A stretch of 64,000 nt of DNA, from assembly GCF_002953255.1 (NCBI RefSeq), contig NZ_CP026498.1:1597291-1661290 (forward strand), written 5' to 3'. Shown piece by piece: positions 7,754-15,763 of this stretch; within the stretch, counting starts at the first letter, position 1; each line of letters begins with the position of its first letter. This stretch comes from Streptomyces sp. CB01881 (GTDB taxonomy: Bacteria > Actinomycetota > Actinomycetes > Streptomycetales > Streptomycetaceae). The notes under the pieces were generated by a model. It was not told the DNA's origin. It saw nothing but the letters and a program-made list of their open reading frames with translations, and did no database searches. A program made the translations under genes and the position numbers.

Positions 7754-8701
7754 ATGACGGCCCTGCTCGGCCTGCTGCTGCTCGGACTGCTGCTCTCGAC
7801 CGTGGCGCCCCGGCTGTTGGCCCGGGCCCGCTGGGCGGAGCGCGAACCCGTGCTGGCCCTGCTGGTCTGGCAGTGCCTGGTGGTGGCCGTGCTGCTGTGC
7901 TGCGCACTGAGCCTCGTCCTGGCCGCCTCCGCCGCACTGCCCGAGCTGCGGGCCCTGGTGTTCGCGGGCGCGCCGCACGGCGTGGAGGCCGCGTACGGGC
8001 TCCAGGACGGCGAGGGCTGGGGGCGGCTCTGTGCCGCGGTGCTGGCGGCGGGCGGGGTGCAGACCCTGCTGGCGCTGACCCGGGAGGTCCGCTCGGCGAA
8101 GGCCCTGCGCAACCGGCGGCACGCCCAACTGACCAGCCGGGCGCCCGAGCTGCCCGAGTCCATCGACGCCCTGCGGAGCCGGCGGGAGCGCCTGGTGGTG
8201 CTGGAGAACGTCCGGCCCGAGGCCTGGTCGCTGCCCGGCCACAACTCCCGGCTGGTGGTCACCACCGGGGCTCTCCAGCAGCTGACCGACCGGGAGTTGG
8301 CGGCCGTGCTGAGCCACGAGCGCGGACACGTCCGGGCCCGGCACCACTGGCTGTCGCAGTGCTCCCAGGCGCTCGCCTCGGGCTTCCCCGGTGTCGGCGT
8401 GTTCAGCGCCTTCCGGGACCAGGTGGGCGAGTTGGTGGAGCTGGCCGCGGACGACCGGGCGGCCCGCCGGCACGGCCGGCACACCACCGCCCTGGCACTG
8501 GCCGAACTCAACCTGGGGCGCGGGGTGTTCGGCTCCTGCCCGCCGGGGCTCGCGCAGTCGCCGAAGCGGGTGGACCGGCTGCTCGCCGGGCGGCCCCGGC
8601 TGCCGGTGACACACCGCCTGCGGCTCACCGTGGCGGCCCTGGCCGCCCCGGCGGCGGCCGTCCTGCTGGCCGCCGCACCGGGGCTCTCCACCCTGCTCTA
8701 G
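7754..8701 (+). CDS. M56 family membrane metallopeptidase (BlaR1/MecR1-like)
   Basis: A 315-residue membrane protease. Helices occupy roughly residues 1-20, 35-60 and 90-110, with a last one near the C terminus. The zinc-binding motif is HERGH within LAAVLSHERGHVRARHH, and ELAADDRAAR supplies the downstream acidic ligand region. The start is the ATG within GCCATGACGG; an overlapping out-of-frame ATG lies 5 bases upstream. Streptomycete relatives of this size are common and often paired with a BlaI-type regulator, but none is adjacent here. Substrate unknown. Confidence 0.82.
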   Translation: MTALLGLLLLGLLLSTVAPRLLARARWAEREPVLALLVWQCLVVAVLLCCALSLVLAASAALPELRALVFAGAPHGVEAAYGLQDGEGWGRLCAAVLAAGGVQTLLALTREVRSAKALRNRRHAQLTSRAPELPESIDALRSRRERLVVLENVRPEAWSLPGHNSRLVVTTGALQQLTDRELAAVLSHERGHVRARHHWLSQCSQALASGFPGVGVFSAFRDQVGELVELAADDRAARRHGRHTTALALAELNLGRGVFGSCPPGLAQSPKRVDRLLAGRPRLPVTHRLRLTVAALAAPAAAVLLAAAPGLSTLL

Positions 8702-8843
8702 CCCCACCCGGGACCCTGTTCCATCCCCGCCCGGGAACCATCCCGGTCCCGCCCGGGCTCCAGCCCCGCCCGGCCCGCACCCCGGCCCGCACCCCGGTCC
8801 CGCACGGGAACCACCCCGGGCCGGCAGGAGAGCCTGCGGACGG

Positions 8844-9275
8844 TCAGCCCTGCGCGGAGCAGCCGCCCTCCAGCGGACCGCCGAGGGTGAGCGCGAGCAC
8901 CTCGCGGTGCAACGGGCGGGCCTCGGCGTAGCGCCGGCAGCCCTCCTCGGTCAGTGCGACCTGGATGCCGCGCCGGTCGTCCGGGCACATCGCGCGCGTC
9001 ACCAGGCCGGCCTTCTCCAGGCGGCCGATCAGCCGGGAGAGCGCGCTCTGGCTCAGGTGCACGGTGTCGGCCAGCTCCTGGACCCGCAGCGTGTGGGCCT
9101 TGTCCGCGTTCCGCTCCTCGACCAGGCGCTCCAGCACCTCGAACTCGCTCATGCCCAGGCCGTGCTTCTCGCCCAGTTCACGGTCGAGCAGGCAGGCGGT
9201 AGCGGCATGCCTGGCCAGCAGGTCACGCCAGGACGCGACCAGGGCCGTGTCCGCGATGGAGTCGAGTTCAGCCAC
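8844..9275 (-). CDS. MarR family transcriptional regulator
   Basis: A 143-residue winged-helix repressor. The recognition region is VQELADTVHLSQSALSRLIGRLEKAGLV, followed by the wing motif CPDDRRGIQVALTEEG. It is divergent from a DHA2-type efflux gene with only 87 bases between starts, and that gap holds TGCATT-type palindromes. The usual arrangement is a repressor of both genes that is released by a substrate of the pump. ATG start. Confidence 0.87.
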   Translation of the reverse strand: MAELDSIADTALVASWRDLLARHAATACLLDRELGEKHGLGMSEFEVLERLVEERNADKAHTLRVQELADTVHLSQSALSRLIGRLEKAGLVTRAMCPDDRRGIQVALTEEGCRRYAEARPLHREVLALTLGGPLEGGCSAQG

Positions 9276-9290
9276 GCCGCCACGGTATCA

Positions 9291-9341
9291 CATGCGCATG
9301 AACCTTATGCATTCACATCTTATTCATTTGCATTGAATGCA
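9291..9341. promoter_or_regulatory. MarR-type operator palindromes in a divergent promoter
   Basis: Three related elements occupy the 87-base gap: the perfect 10-bp palindrome CATGCGCATG (9291-9300), a half site TGCATTC (9308-9314) and the 13-bp palindrome TGCATTGAATGCA (9329-9341). The local AT content is much higher than in flanking genes. Spacing suits two MarR dimers covering both promoters. Confidence 0.65.
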
Positions 9342-9362
9342 CGCGCATGTAGTGTCCTCCGC

Positions 9363-10913
9363 ATGACCACCGCGACCGTCACCACAGCTGACGAACCATC
9401 AACGAGCGGGCCGAACTGGACTCCCCGCCTCTGGGGCACGCTGATCGTGCTCTGCGCCGCGATGTTCCTCGACGCCCTGGACGTCTCCATGGTGGGCGTC
9501 GCCCTCCCGTCGATCGGCTCCGAGCTCCACCTCTCGACCTCCGCCCTGCAATGGGTGGTCTCCGGCTACGTGCTCGGCTACGGCGGCCTGTTGCTGCTCG
9601 GCGGGCGCGCCGCCGACCTGCTCGGCCGCCGCCGCGTCTTCCTCGTCGCCCTGGCCGTCTTCGCCGCCGCGTCGCTGCTCGGCGGCCTGGTCGACGACGG
9701 CGGGCTGCTGATCGTCGCGCGCTTCCTCAAGGGCGTCAGCGCGGCCTTCACCGCGCCGGCCGGCCTGTCGATCATCACCACGACCTTCGCCGAGGGTCCG
9801 GCCCGCAACCGCGCGCTGTCGATCTACACCACCTGCGGCGCCAGCGGGTTCTCGCTCGGCCTGGTGCTCAGCGGCCTGCTCACCTCGGTCGGCTGGCGCT
9901 GGACCTTCCTGATGCCCGTCCCGGTGGCGCTCCTGGCCCTGGTCTTCGCCGTCCGGCTGCTCCCCCGCCCGACCGAGGAGCGGGCCAAGGGCGGGTACGA
10001 CGTGCTCGGCGCGGTCACCGGCACCGCCACCGTGCTGCTGCTGGTCTTCACCGTGACCGAGGCGCAGGGCGCCGGCTGGCTGAGCCTGCGCACCCTCGGC
10101 TCGCTGGCCGTGGTGGCCGCGCTGGCCGCCGCCTTCCTGGCGGTCGAGAGCCGCACCGCGCACCCGCTGGTCCGGCTCGGCATCTTCCGCAACGGCTCGG
10201 TCGCCCGGGCCAACGTCATCGCCTTCACCATGACCGGCGCCTACGGCGGCTTCCAGTTCGTGGTCACGCTCTACCTCCAGCACCTGCTCGGCTGGTCGGC
10301 GCTGGAGATGGCGCTCGGCCTGCTCCCGGCCGGGGCGTTCATCGCGCTCTCCGCGCCGCTGATGGGCCCGATCGTGGACCGCTTCGGCACCGGCCGGCTG
10401 CTGCCGATCGGCCTGCTCGCCCTGGTCGCCGCGTTCGCGCTGTTCCTGCGGCTGGACGAGCACAGTTCGTACCCGGCCCTGGTGCTGCCGTCGATGATCC
10501 TGCTGGGCGTCGGCTTCTCACTGGCCTTCCCCTCGGTCAACATCGCCGCCACCGACGGCGTGGCCGACGAGGAGCAGGGGCTGGCCTCCGGCCTCGTCAA
10601 CACCGCGATCCAGGTGGGAACCGCGGTGGTGCTCGCCGGGGCCACCGCGATGATCACCGCGGGCAGCGCCGGCGGTGACGGCGCCCAGGCGCAGCTGGAC
10701 GGCTACCGGCCCGCGCTGGTCTTCGTCACCGGGGTCGCACTGCTGGGCTTCCTGATCGCCGCGGCGGGTGCGGTGCTCGACCGCCGAAAGAAGGCAACCA
10801 CCGTGTCGGTGGCGGACTATGATTATCCGTCAGCAGACCTTGACGGCGGCCGGAACGGCGGCCCGGACGGTGATCTGGACGACCGGCGGGGCGGGATCCT
10901 CACCAAGAGCTGA
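9363..10913 (+). CDS. MFS transporter, DHA2 family (drug/H+ antiporter)
   Basis: A 516-residue, about 14-helix transporter. Motif A appears as GGRAADLLGRRRVF, with DALDVSMVGVALPSI in helix 1 and the antiporter-type motif C region in helix 5. The C-terminal ~45 residues are hydrophilic, Asp/Gly-rich and probably disordered. It is divergent from a MarR repressor gene, which points to inducible export of a drug, antibiotic or other toxic metabolite. The substrate cannot be told from sequence. ATG start. Confidence 0.88.
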   Translation: MTTATVTTADEPSTSGPNWTPRLWGTLIVLCAAMFLDALDVSMVGVALPSIGSELHLSTSALQWVVSGYVLGYGGLLLLGGRAADLLGRRRVFLVALAVFAAASLLGGLVDDGGLLIVARFLKGVSAAFTAPAGLSIITTTFAEGPARNRALSIYTTCGASGFSLGLVLSGLLTSVGWRWTFLMPVPVALLALVFAVRLLPRPTEERAKGGYDVLGAVTGTATVLLLVFTVTEAQGAGWLSLRTLGSLAVVAALAAAFLAVESRTAHPLVRLGIFRNGSVARANVIAFTMTGAYGGFQFVVTLYLQHLLGWSALEMALGLLPAGAFIALSAPLMGPIVDRFGTGRLLPIGLLALVAAFALFLRLDEHSSYPALVLPSMILLGVGFSLAFPSVNIAATDGVADEEQGLASGLVNTAIQVGTAVVLAGATAMITAGSAGGDGAQAQLDGYRPALVFVTGVALLGFLIAAAGAVLDRRKKATTVSVADYDYPSADLDGGRNGGPDGDLDDRRGGILTKS

Positions 10914-10951
10914 ACGCCCCCGCGACCGACCCCTCGCCTCCCGGGCGGGCA

Positions 10952-10986
10952 CCGGCTCCACCAAACCCCCGTGTTGGTGGAGCCGG
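10952..10986 (+). terminator. hairpin terminator of the MFS gene
   Basis: Perfect 13-bp arms CCGGCTCCACCAA and TTGGTGGAGCCGG with a 9-base loop, starting 38 bases past the stop. Confidence 0.75.
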
Positions 10987-11099
10987 CGCCTCCGTACGAT
11001 CCGGCCCGTGCGCGCCCTGCCGCGTGCGGTTGCCGCGGTTCGGCCTCTCGCCCCGCCAGTATATTGGCCGGGAGCCAACGAACGTACGGAGCAGACACG

Positions 11100-11738
11100 A
11101 TGGCACCTCGCGGGGATTCGGTCAATGAGGAAATGCGCCAACGCTCCCGCCGGCGCATCATGCACGCCACCGTCGAACTCGTCGACCGGCACGGCTACGC
11201 CGGCACCACCCTGGGCGACATAGCCGAGCGGGCCGGACTCGCCCGCGGACTGCTCTCCTACTACTTCGACGGCAAACGGCTGCTGATGCAGTCGGCGACC
11301 CACCGGATGATGCACCAGACGCTCTCGGCGGCGCTGGGCGAACTGACGCCGGACGCCACCCCGGAGGCCCGGCTGGCCCGGGCGATCGACGCGGTGCTGG
11401 GGCTGGCGATGGACCACCCCCGGGTGATGCGCTCGCACCTGGCGCTGATCCTGGACCCGGACGCCGGTGCGTTCGTCCAGGACCCGGAGCAGCAGCAGCT
11501 CGGCGCCATCCTCCAGGGGCTGCTGCGCGACTGGGGCGCGCCGGACCCGGTCGCCGAGCACGCGGTGCTGCGCAGCGCGCTGATGGGCGGCTGCATAGGC
11601 GTGCTGCTGCCGGGCGCCGAACTGCCGCTGGCCCCGATCCGGGCCGACCTGTTCCGCCGCTACGACCTGGACTGGCGGCTCGGCCGGCCGCCGCAGCGGA
11701 CCCCGCCGGAACGCGAACGGCCGCCGGCCCGCGGCTGA
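11100..11738 (+). CDS. TetR family transcriptional regulator
   Basis: A 212-residue TetR-type regulator. The N-terminal DNA-binding domain has the classic pattern RRIMHATVELVDRHG, then TTLGDIAERAGLARGLLSYYF. The helical ligand domain follows, and the C terminus is Arg/Pro-rich and probably flexible. The ATG was chosen with GGAG about 10 bases upstream. It stands alone between the MFS gene and the DUF5753 regulator, so its target may be elsewhere. Confidence 0.85.
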   Translation: MAPRGDSVNEEMRQRSRRRIMHATVELVDRHGYAGTTLGDIAERAGLARGLLSYYFDGKRLLMQSATHRMMHQTLSAALGELTPDATPEARLARAIDAVLGLAMDHPRVMRSHLALILDPDAGAFVQDPEQQQLGAILQGLLRDWGAPDPVAEHAVLRSALMGGCIGVLLPGAELPLAPIRADLFRRYDLDWRLGRPPQRTPPERERPPARG

Positions 11739-11828
11739 GCGTGGGGCCCGGCGGGCGTGGGTGGGCGTCGGCCGGCGGTGCTCCGCGTTCCGGACCCGTC
11801 GTGCGTCCGGCCGCCGTACGGCGGGTTG

Positions 11829-12695
11829 TCAGCGCTCCTTGAGGATCGACGCGAGCAGGTCGATGGTGCGCTCGGGCGTGAGGCTGTCCACGCAGAGCCG
11901 CTCCATGACCTGGATGTACGCGTCGACGTCGTCCCGCTTGTCGAGGTAGAGCGCGCTGGTGAGCTGCTCCAGGTAGACCACGTCGGCGAGGTCCTGCTCG
12001 GGGAAGCGGAGGATGGTGAAGGCCCCGGACTCGCCGGCGTGCGCGCCGAAGCGGAACGGCATCACCTGGATCACCACGTTGGCCTGCTCGGCGACGTCGA
12101 TCAGGTACTGCACCTGACCGCGCATCACCTTCGGCCCGCCGACCGGGCGGCGCAGCGCGGCCTCGTCGATGACGGCCCAGAGGCGGGGGCTGTTGCCCTC
12201 GGCGAGCAGCTTCTGGCGGCGCAGCCGGAGGCTGACCCGGCGTTCGACCTCCTCCTCGCTGATCACCGGCCGGCTCTGGCCGAAAACCGCCCGCGCGTAC
12301 TCCTCGGACTGCAGCAGCCCCGGGATGAACTGCACCTCGTAGGTGCGGATCAGCGCGGCGGCCTCCTCCAGGCCGACGTAGGTCTGGAACCAGCCCGGCA
12401 GGACGTCGTTGAAGCTGTGCCACCAGCCGGACTTGTTGGCCTCGCGGACGAGGCCGAGCAGGGCCTCGCGCTCGCCGCCGTCGTCGACGCCGTAGAGGCT
12501 CAGCAGGTCGGCGACGTCGCGCTCCTTGAAGCTGACGCGGCCGAGCTCCATGCGGCTGATCTTGGACTCGGAGGCGCGGATCGCGTAGCCCGCGTCCTCG
12601 CGTGTGATGCCGCGCGTCTCGCGGAGCCGGCGAAGCTGCGAGCCGAGGAGGATCCGGCGGACCATCGAGCCGCCGCCCGGCTGAACTGTGGTCAT
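11829..12695 (-). CDS. XRE-type HTH regulator with DUF5753 domain (WhiJ/AbaA-like)
   Basis: A 288-residue protein. An N-terminal helix-turn-helix (RRLRETRGITREDAGYAI, then ASESKISRMELGR) is followed by a DUF5753 domain covering about residues 95-275. This is the WhiJ-type developmental regulator family of streptomycetes. Start at the ATG with GGTGGAGG 10 bases upstream. The neighbours are an anti-sigma-type ATPase gene and a DUF397 gene, the usual partners. GTGCACGTGCAC-type palindromes lie in the gap to the ATPase gene and again upstream of the DUF397 gene, so it probably controls all three. Confidence 0.85.
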   Translation of the reverse strand: MTTVQPGGGSMVRRILLGSQLRRLRETRGITREDAGYAIRASESKISRMELGRVSFKERDVADLLSLYGVDDGGEREALLGLVREANKSGWWHSFNDVLPGWFQTYVGLEEAAALIRTYEVQFIPGLLQSEEYARAVFGQSRPVISEEEVERRVSLRLRRQKLLAEGNSPRLWAVIDEAALRRPVGGPKVMRGQVQYLIDVAEQANVVIQVMPFRFGAHAGESGAFTILRFPEQDLADVVYLEQLTSALYLDKRDDVDAYIQVMERLCVDSLTPERTIDLLASILKER

Positions 12696-12807
12696 GCGGT
12701 CGAAACCTCCACCTAGGGCAAACAGCGCACAGTCTGCCATCAGTTGAGCGCTCACGGTGCCGATACTGACGGATGTTCCTATCAGTTCTGCACCTCTCAC
12801 ACCAGGA

Positions 12808-12912
12808 TGCACGTGCATTCGGCTCTTGCATATGCCATTTGAACAACTGCACGTGAATCGACTCTTGCATCTGCAGTGAGCGCAGAGGACCATGGTGCAC
12901 GTGCACCTGCAC
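12808..12912. promoter_or_regulatory. WhiJ-like operator cluster: repeated TGCACGTGCA palindromes
   Basis: Copies are at 12808-12817 (TGCACGTGCA), 12848-12857 (TGCACGTGAA) and within the 14-bp perfect palindrome GGTGCACGTGCACC (12894-12907), followed by CCTGCAC to 12912. The first two belong to a longer direct repeat with a 40-bp period that ends in CTCTTGCAT. They occupy the divergent region between the DUF5753 regulator and the ATPase gene. The same motifs recur upstream of the DUF397 gene. Confidence 0.65.
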
Positions 12913-13112
12913 ATCCCTGGCAATCCCGCGGGCTCCGCGTCGACCCCACGCGCGACTCCGCGCACCAGCCCGGCAGCGCCCCCGCGCCACCGGGCGTTCG
13001 TGTGCGCGCGCGCCTGGTCGAGGGGGCGGCCGTGCGGCCGAGCGAGTCGGAGGTGACCGGCATGACCCCGGCGGGTCCAGCCGTGTCCGCCCCCTTATGG
13101 GAGGAGCTCTTC

Positions 13113-13643
13113 ATGAGCACCGGTACGGCCTTGGCAGTCGATCCCCATGTGGTCACCTGTACGCTCGCCCCTCGCTACGAAGCCGTCAGAACCGCGCGCG
13201 ACTTCGCCAGAACAGCTCTTCAGCGCTGGGGACTGGACGAGCTGTTCGACGATGTCGCGCTGGTGGCCTCCGAGCTGGTGACCAACGCCCTGCGGCACGC
13301 GATCGGCGCGCGCCCCGCCGCGGCGGGCAGCGCACTCGACGACTACGACTTCCCCGTCCAGCCCACGGCCGACGGACGGCTGCCGATCCGAATAAGCCTG
13401 GTGCACCGCGCACCGCAGGTGGTCTGCGCGGTCAGCGACCCGAGCAGCATCGGGCCGGTGGCCCGGGAGGCCGACTTCGTCGCCGAATCGGGGCGCGGGC
13501 TCCACCTGGTGGACTCCTTCAGCCGTTCCTGGGGCTGGCACCCGCTGGGCAGCGGCAAGGTGGTCTGGGCGCTGTTCGAGGCGGAGCGCACCGTCCTGAA
13601 CGCCGTCCCCGAGCTCGGCGGCCGGCACCGCCGCTCGGCCTAG
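13113..13643 (+). CDS. anti-sigma regulatory factor-like ATP-binding protein (HATPase_c_2)
   Basis: A 176-residue GHKL ATPase of the serine-kinase anti-sigma type. The N-box is DDVALVASELVTNALRHA and the G-box is ESGRGLHLVDSFSRSWG. Two longish inserts between them are typical of the many streptomycete members. The start is the ATG 7 bases after GGGAGGAG (13099-13106). It lies between a DUF5753 regulator and a DUF397 gene, forming a WhiJ/AbaA-type triad. The family role is kinase or sequestration control of a sigma factor or anti-anti-sigma protein; the partner here is unknown. Confidence 0.85.
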   Translation: MSTGTALAVDPHVVTCTLAPRYEAVRTARDFARTALQRWGLDELFDDVALVASELVTNALRHAIGARPAAAGSALDDYDFPVQPTADGRLPIRISLVHRAPQVVCAVSDPSSIGPVAREADFVAESGRGLHLVDSFSRSWGWHPLGSGKVVWALFEAERTVLNAVPELGGRHRRSA

Positions 13644-13941
13644 CAGCAGGACGCACCGCCCGACCCGGCAGGGATCACGCGGCTCCGCGGCGGCCGCGGG
13701 ACACGGCGCCCGGCGGGATCGCAGGAGACGGCGTCCGGCAGGCCCCGACCCGGCCCGACCACGGGACGCCCGGGCGGGTGACGGCGACCGGCCCGCCACC
13801 GGCCGGCGGACCCCCGGGGGACCACACCACCCGGGCGCGCGGCCGCGGCTCACGCTCTCCCGGTCCGCCCTCGACGGGCGCACCCCGGACGGCGCAGGAG
13901 CCGGACAACACGACAGCGACAGGACAAGCGGACAAGACAAA

Positions 13942-13972
13942 GGCCGTCGCGGTGTCAGCACCCACGACGGCC
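13942..13972. terminator. bidirectional hairpin between ATPase and DUF397 genes
   Basis: Outer arms GGCCGTCG and CGACGGCC enclose an inner GGTG/CACC pair. It lies in the 354-base convergent gap, just past the DUF397 stop. I see no gene in the rest of 13644-13997, which is GC-rich and reads as random. Confidence 0.6.
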
Positions 13973-13997
13973 CCCCGATGGAGAAGGCGGCGGCCGG

Positions 13998-14243
13998 TCA
14001 GACCGCCAAGTGGTCGAACTCCCCGTCCTTGGCCCCCAGCAGCAGCGCGGCGATCTCGGCCCGGGTGTAGATCAGTGCCGGACCGTCGGGGAAGCGCGAG
14101 TTGCGCATCGCCACCTCGCCCCCCGGGAGGGCGGCGAACTCGACGCAGTTGCCCTGAGAGTTGCTGTGCAGGCTCTTCTGCCAGACCACGTCCTTGAGGT
14201 CCGCAGCCGCCATCCCGTTGTACGCGTCGTACGTGTTGTGCAT
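13998..14243 (-). CDS. DUF397 domain protein
   Basis: An 81-residue protein with the DUF397 core: VVWQKSLHSNSQGNCVEFA, then VAMRNSRFPDGPALIYTRAEIAALLLGAKDGEFD. This family pairs with DUF5753 regulators in streptomycete WhiJ-like loci and may act as an antagonist or toxin-antitoxin-like partner. ATG start at 14243. Palindromes identical to those beside the regulator gene lie 125-160 bases upstream, so co-regulation is likely. Confidence 0.87.
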   Translation of the reverse strand: MHNTYDAYNGMAAADLKDVVWQKSLHSNSQGNCVEFAALPGGEVAMRNSRFPDGPALIYTRAEIAALLLGAKDGEFDHLAV

Positions 14244-14367
14244 AGAAATCTCCCGAAGAGCTCCGGAGTGGTCGTCCAGCTCGGCGCCCCGGCACAACAG
14301 CCGAACGGCTGGGCCGGCCCCGTACCGGCCCGGCACAACGCCTCACTTGACGTGATGATAGCTCCAG

Positions 14368-14402
14368 TGCACGTGCATCAGCACGGGACGGTGCAGGTGC
14401 AC
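14368..14402. promoter_or_regulatory. second WhiJ-like operator region upstream of the DUF397 gene
   Basis: TGCACGTGCA at 14368-14377, then GTGCAGGTGCAC at 14391-14402. The latter is the exact reverse complement of the 12-mer at 12901-12912. The match between two control regions 1.5 kb apart supports binding by the same regulator. Confidence 0.62.
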
Positions 14403-14757
14403 GGGCCGTTCGCCACCAAACTGCAACTCTTCACGACCCCACCACCTGACGGCACGTAAGCGGACATAGCCGACTGAATCGGCGGACCGCCGATAACCGC
14501 CCGTAGGCGGCCCCCCGCTGAATGTTGATCTTCGAATGCCGGGAGTCGCACTCCCGTGACCCTCCGTCAGGCGCCACCGCGCCTGTGAGACATCTCACGC
14601 GACGGGGGTGCAACGCGGGGGTCCGCCAGGCGCGTCACAGAAGATGTCCCGGGCGCGCGGGGGTTTGGCAGAGTATGTCCGATTTTCGGGCGGCCCGCCC
14701 GTCCCGATGCGGCAGCCGACTGCAGGGTGGGCGGCCAGATGTCCTACGATCTCCGCC
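14403..14757. other. intergenic stretch, no gene seen
   Basis: No convincing coding signal or repeat between the DUF397 operator region and the CbiX-like gene. It presumably holds the promoter of the latter. Confidence 0.5.
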
Positions 14758-15678
14758 ATGAGCACCGCAGCCATCCCGGGCGCGCCACTGCCCGTCCGCA
14801 CTCCAGGCTCCCGTGCGCGGGGGCGCCACCGCCGCCCCGAGCGCCCCGAGATCCCGGCCGGTTCCCCGGCCCTGGTGCTCGCGGTGCCCGCGACAGCCGG
14901 GCCCGAGTCCCGTTCCGTGGTCGAGGAACTGCTGTCCATCGTGCGCAGCGAGCAGAACGGCGTGCAGACGGCGGCCGGCTACCTGCCGGGCGACACGGTC
15001 GAGGGCGAGTCCGCCGGCACCGCCGGTGACGAGCGCACCGTCGCCGAGCTGCTGGCGCACGCCGCCGAGGCGGGCCTGCCCGCGCCGGTCGTGGTGCCGC
15101 TGCTCCCCGGCCCGCACGGCTTCCTGGCCGACCTGCACGCACTCGCCGCCGAGTACGGCGCCCACGTCACCGACGTGCTGGGCCCGCACCCGCTGCTGGC
15201 CGAGGCCGTCCACGTCCGGCTCTCCGAGGCCGGTCTGGCCCGCGCCGACCGCGCCCGCCTGTTCGCCATCGCCACCGCCGCCGACGGCGTTGTGCTCACC
15301 ACCGTCGGGGGCCAGGAGGCGGCCGACGCTGCCGGGATCACCGGCATGCTGCTGGCCGCCCGGCTGGCCGTGCCGGTCGTCCCCGCCGCGCTCGACGTAC
15401 CGGGCTCGGTGGCCGCCGCCGTCGCCCACCTCAAGGAGATGGGCGCCCAGAACCCGGCGCTGGCCCCGCTGGTGATCGGTCCCGAGGCCGACTCCGAGCT
15501 GCTCGCCACGGCCGCCGAGGAGACCGGCTGCCCGTCCGCCGCCCCGCTGGGCGCGTACCCGACGGTGGGCCAGCTGATCGCCTCCACCTACCTGGCCGTG
15601 CTTCCGGCCGCCGACCCCGAGGCGCACGCCGAGGAGTCCGCGGTCGAGGAGGGCGGCGGGCGGCACGCCGCCCAGTAG
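14758..15678 (+). CDS. CbiX/SirB-like sirohydrochlorin chelatase family protein
   Basis: A 306-residue protein with two similar alpha/beta halves, as in the class II chelatase (CbiX/SirB) fold. The first half has VVVPLLPGPHGFLADL and the second has TVGGQEAADAAGITGMLL plus GAYPTVGQLI. The metal-binding histidine of true chelatases is present only in altered context (LLPGPHGF), so chelatase activity is uncertain. There is no tetrapyrrole gene nearby. An in-frame upstream ATG at 14707 is possible, but I prefer the later ATG, close to the conserved part. Confidence 0.68.
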   Translation: MSTAAIPGAPLPVRTPGSRARGRHRRPERPEIPAGSPALVLAVPATAGPESRSVVEELLSIVRSEQNGVQTAAGYLPGDTVEGESAGTAGDERTVAELLAHAAEAGLPAPVVVPLLPGPHGFLADLHALAAEYGAHVTDVLGPHPLLAEAVHVRLSEAGLARADRARLFAIATAADGVVLTTVGGQEAADAAGITGMLLAARLAVPVVPAALDVPGSVAAAVAHLKEMGAQNPALAPLVIGPEADSELLATAAEETGCPSAAPLGAYPTVGQLIASTYLAVLPAADPEAHAEESAVEEGGGRHAAQ

Positions 15679-15702
15679 CAGCCCGCTGCGGACAGACCGC
15701 AC

Positions 15703-15734
15703 GAAGGGGCCCGGAGCGCACTCCGGGCCCCTTC
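15703..15734. terminator. perfect hairpin between CbiX-like gene and G8 gene
   Basis: 14-bp arms GAAGGGGCCCGGAG and CTCCGGGCCCCTTC with loop CGCA, in a convergent gap. A 10-bp tandem repeat CGTCCTCTCC (nearly three copies) follows at about 15739-15765. Confidence 0.82.
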
Positions 15735-15763
15735 GGCCGTCCTCTCCCGTCCTCTCCCGTCCT

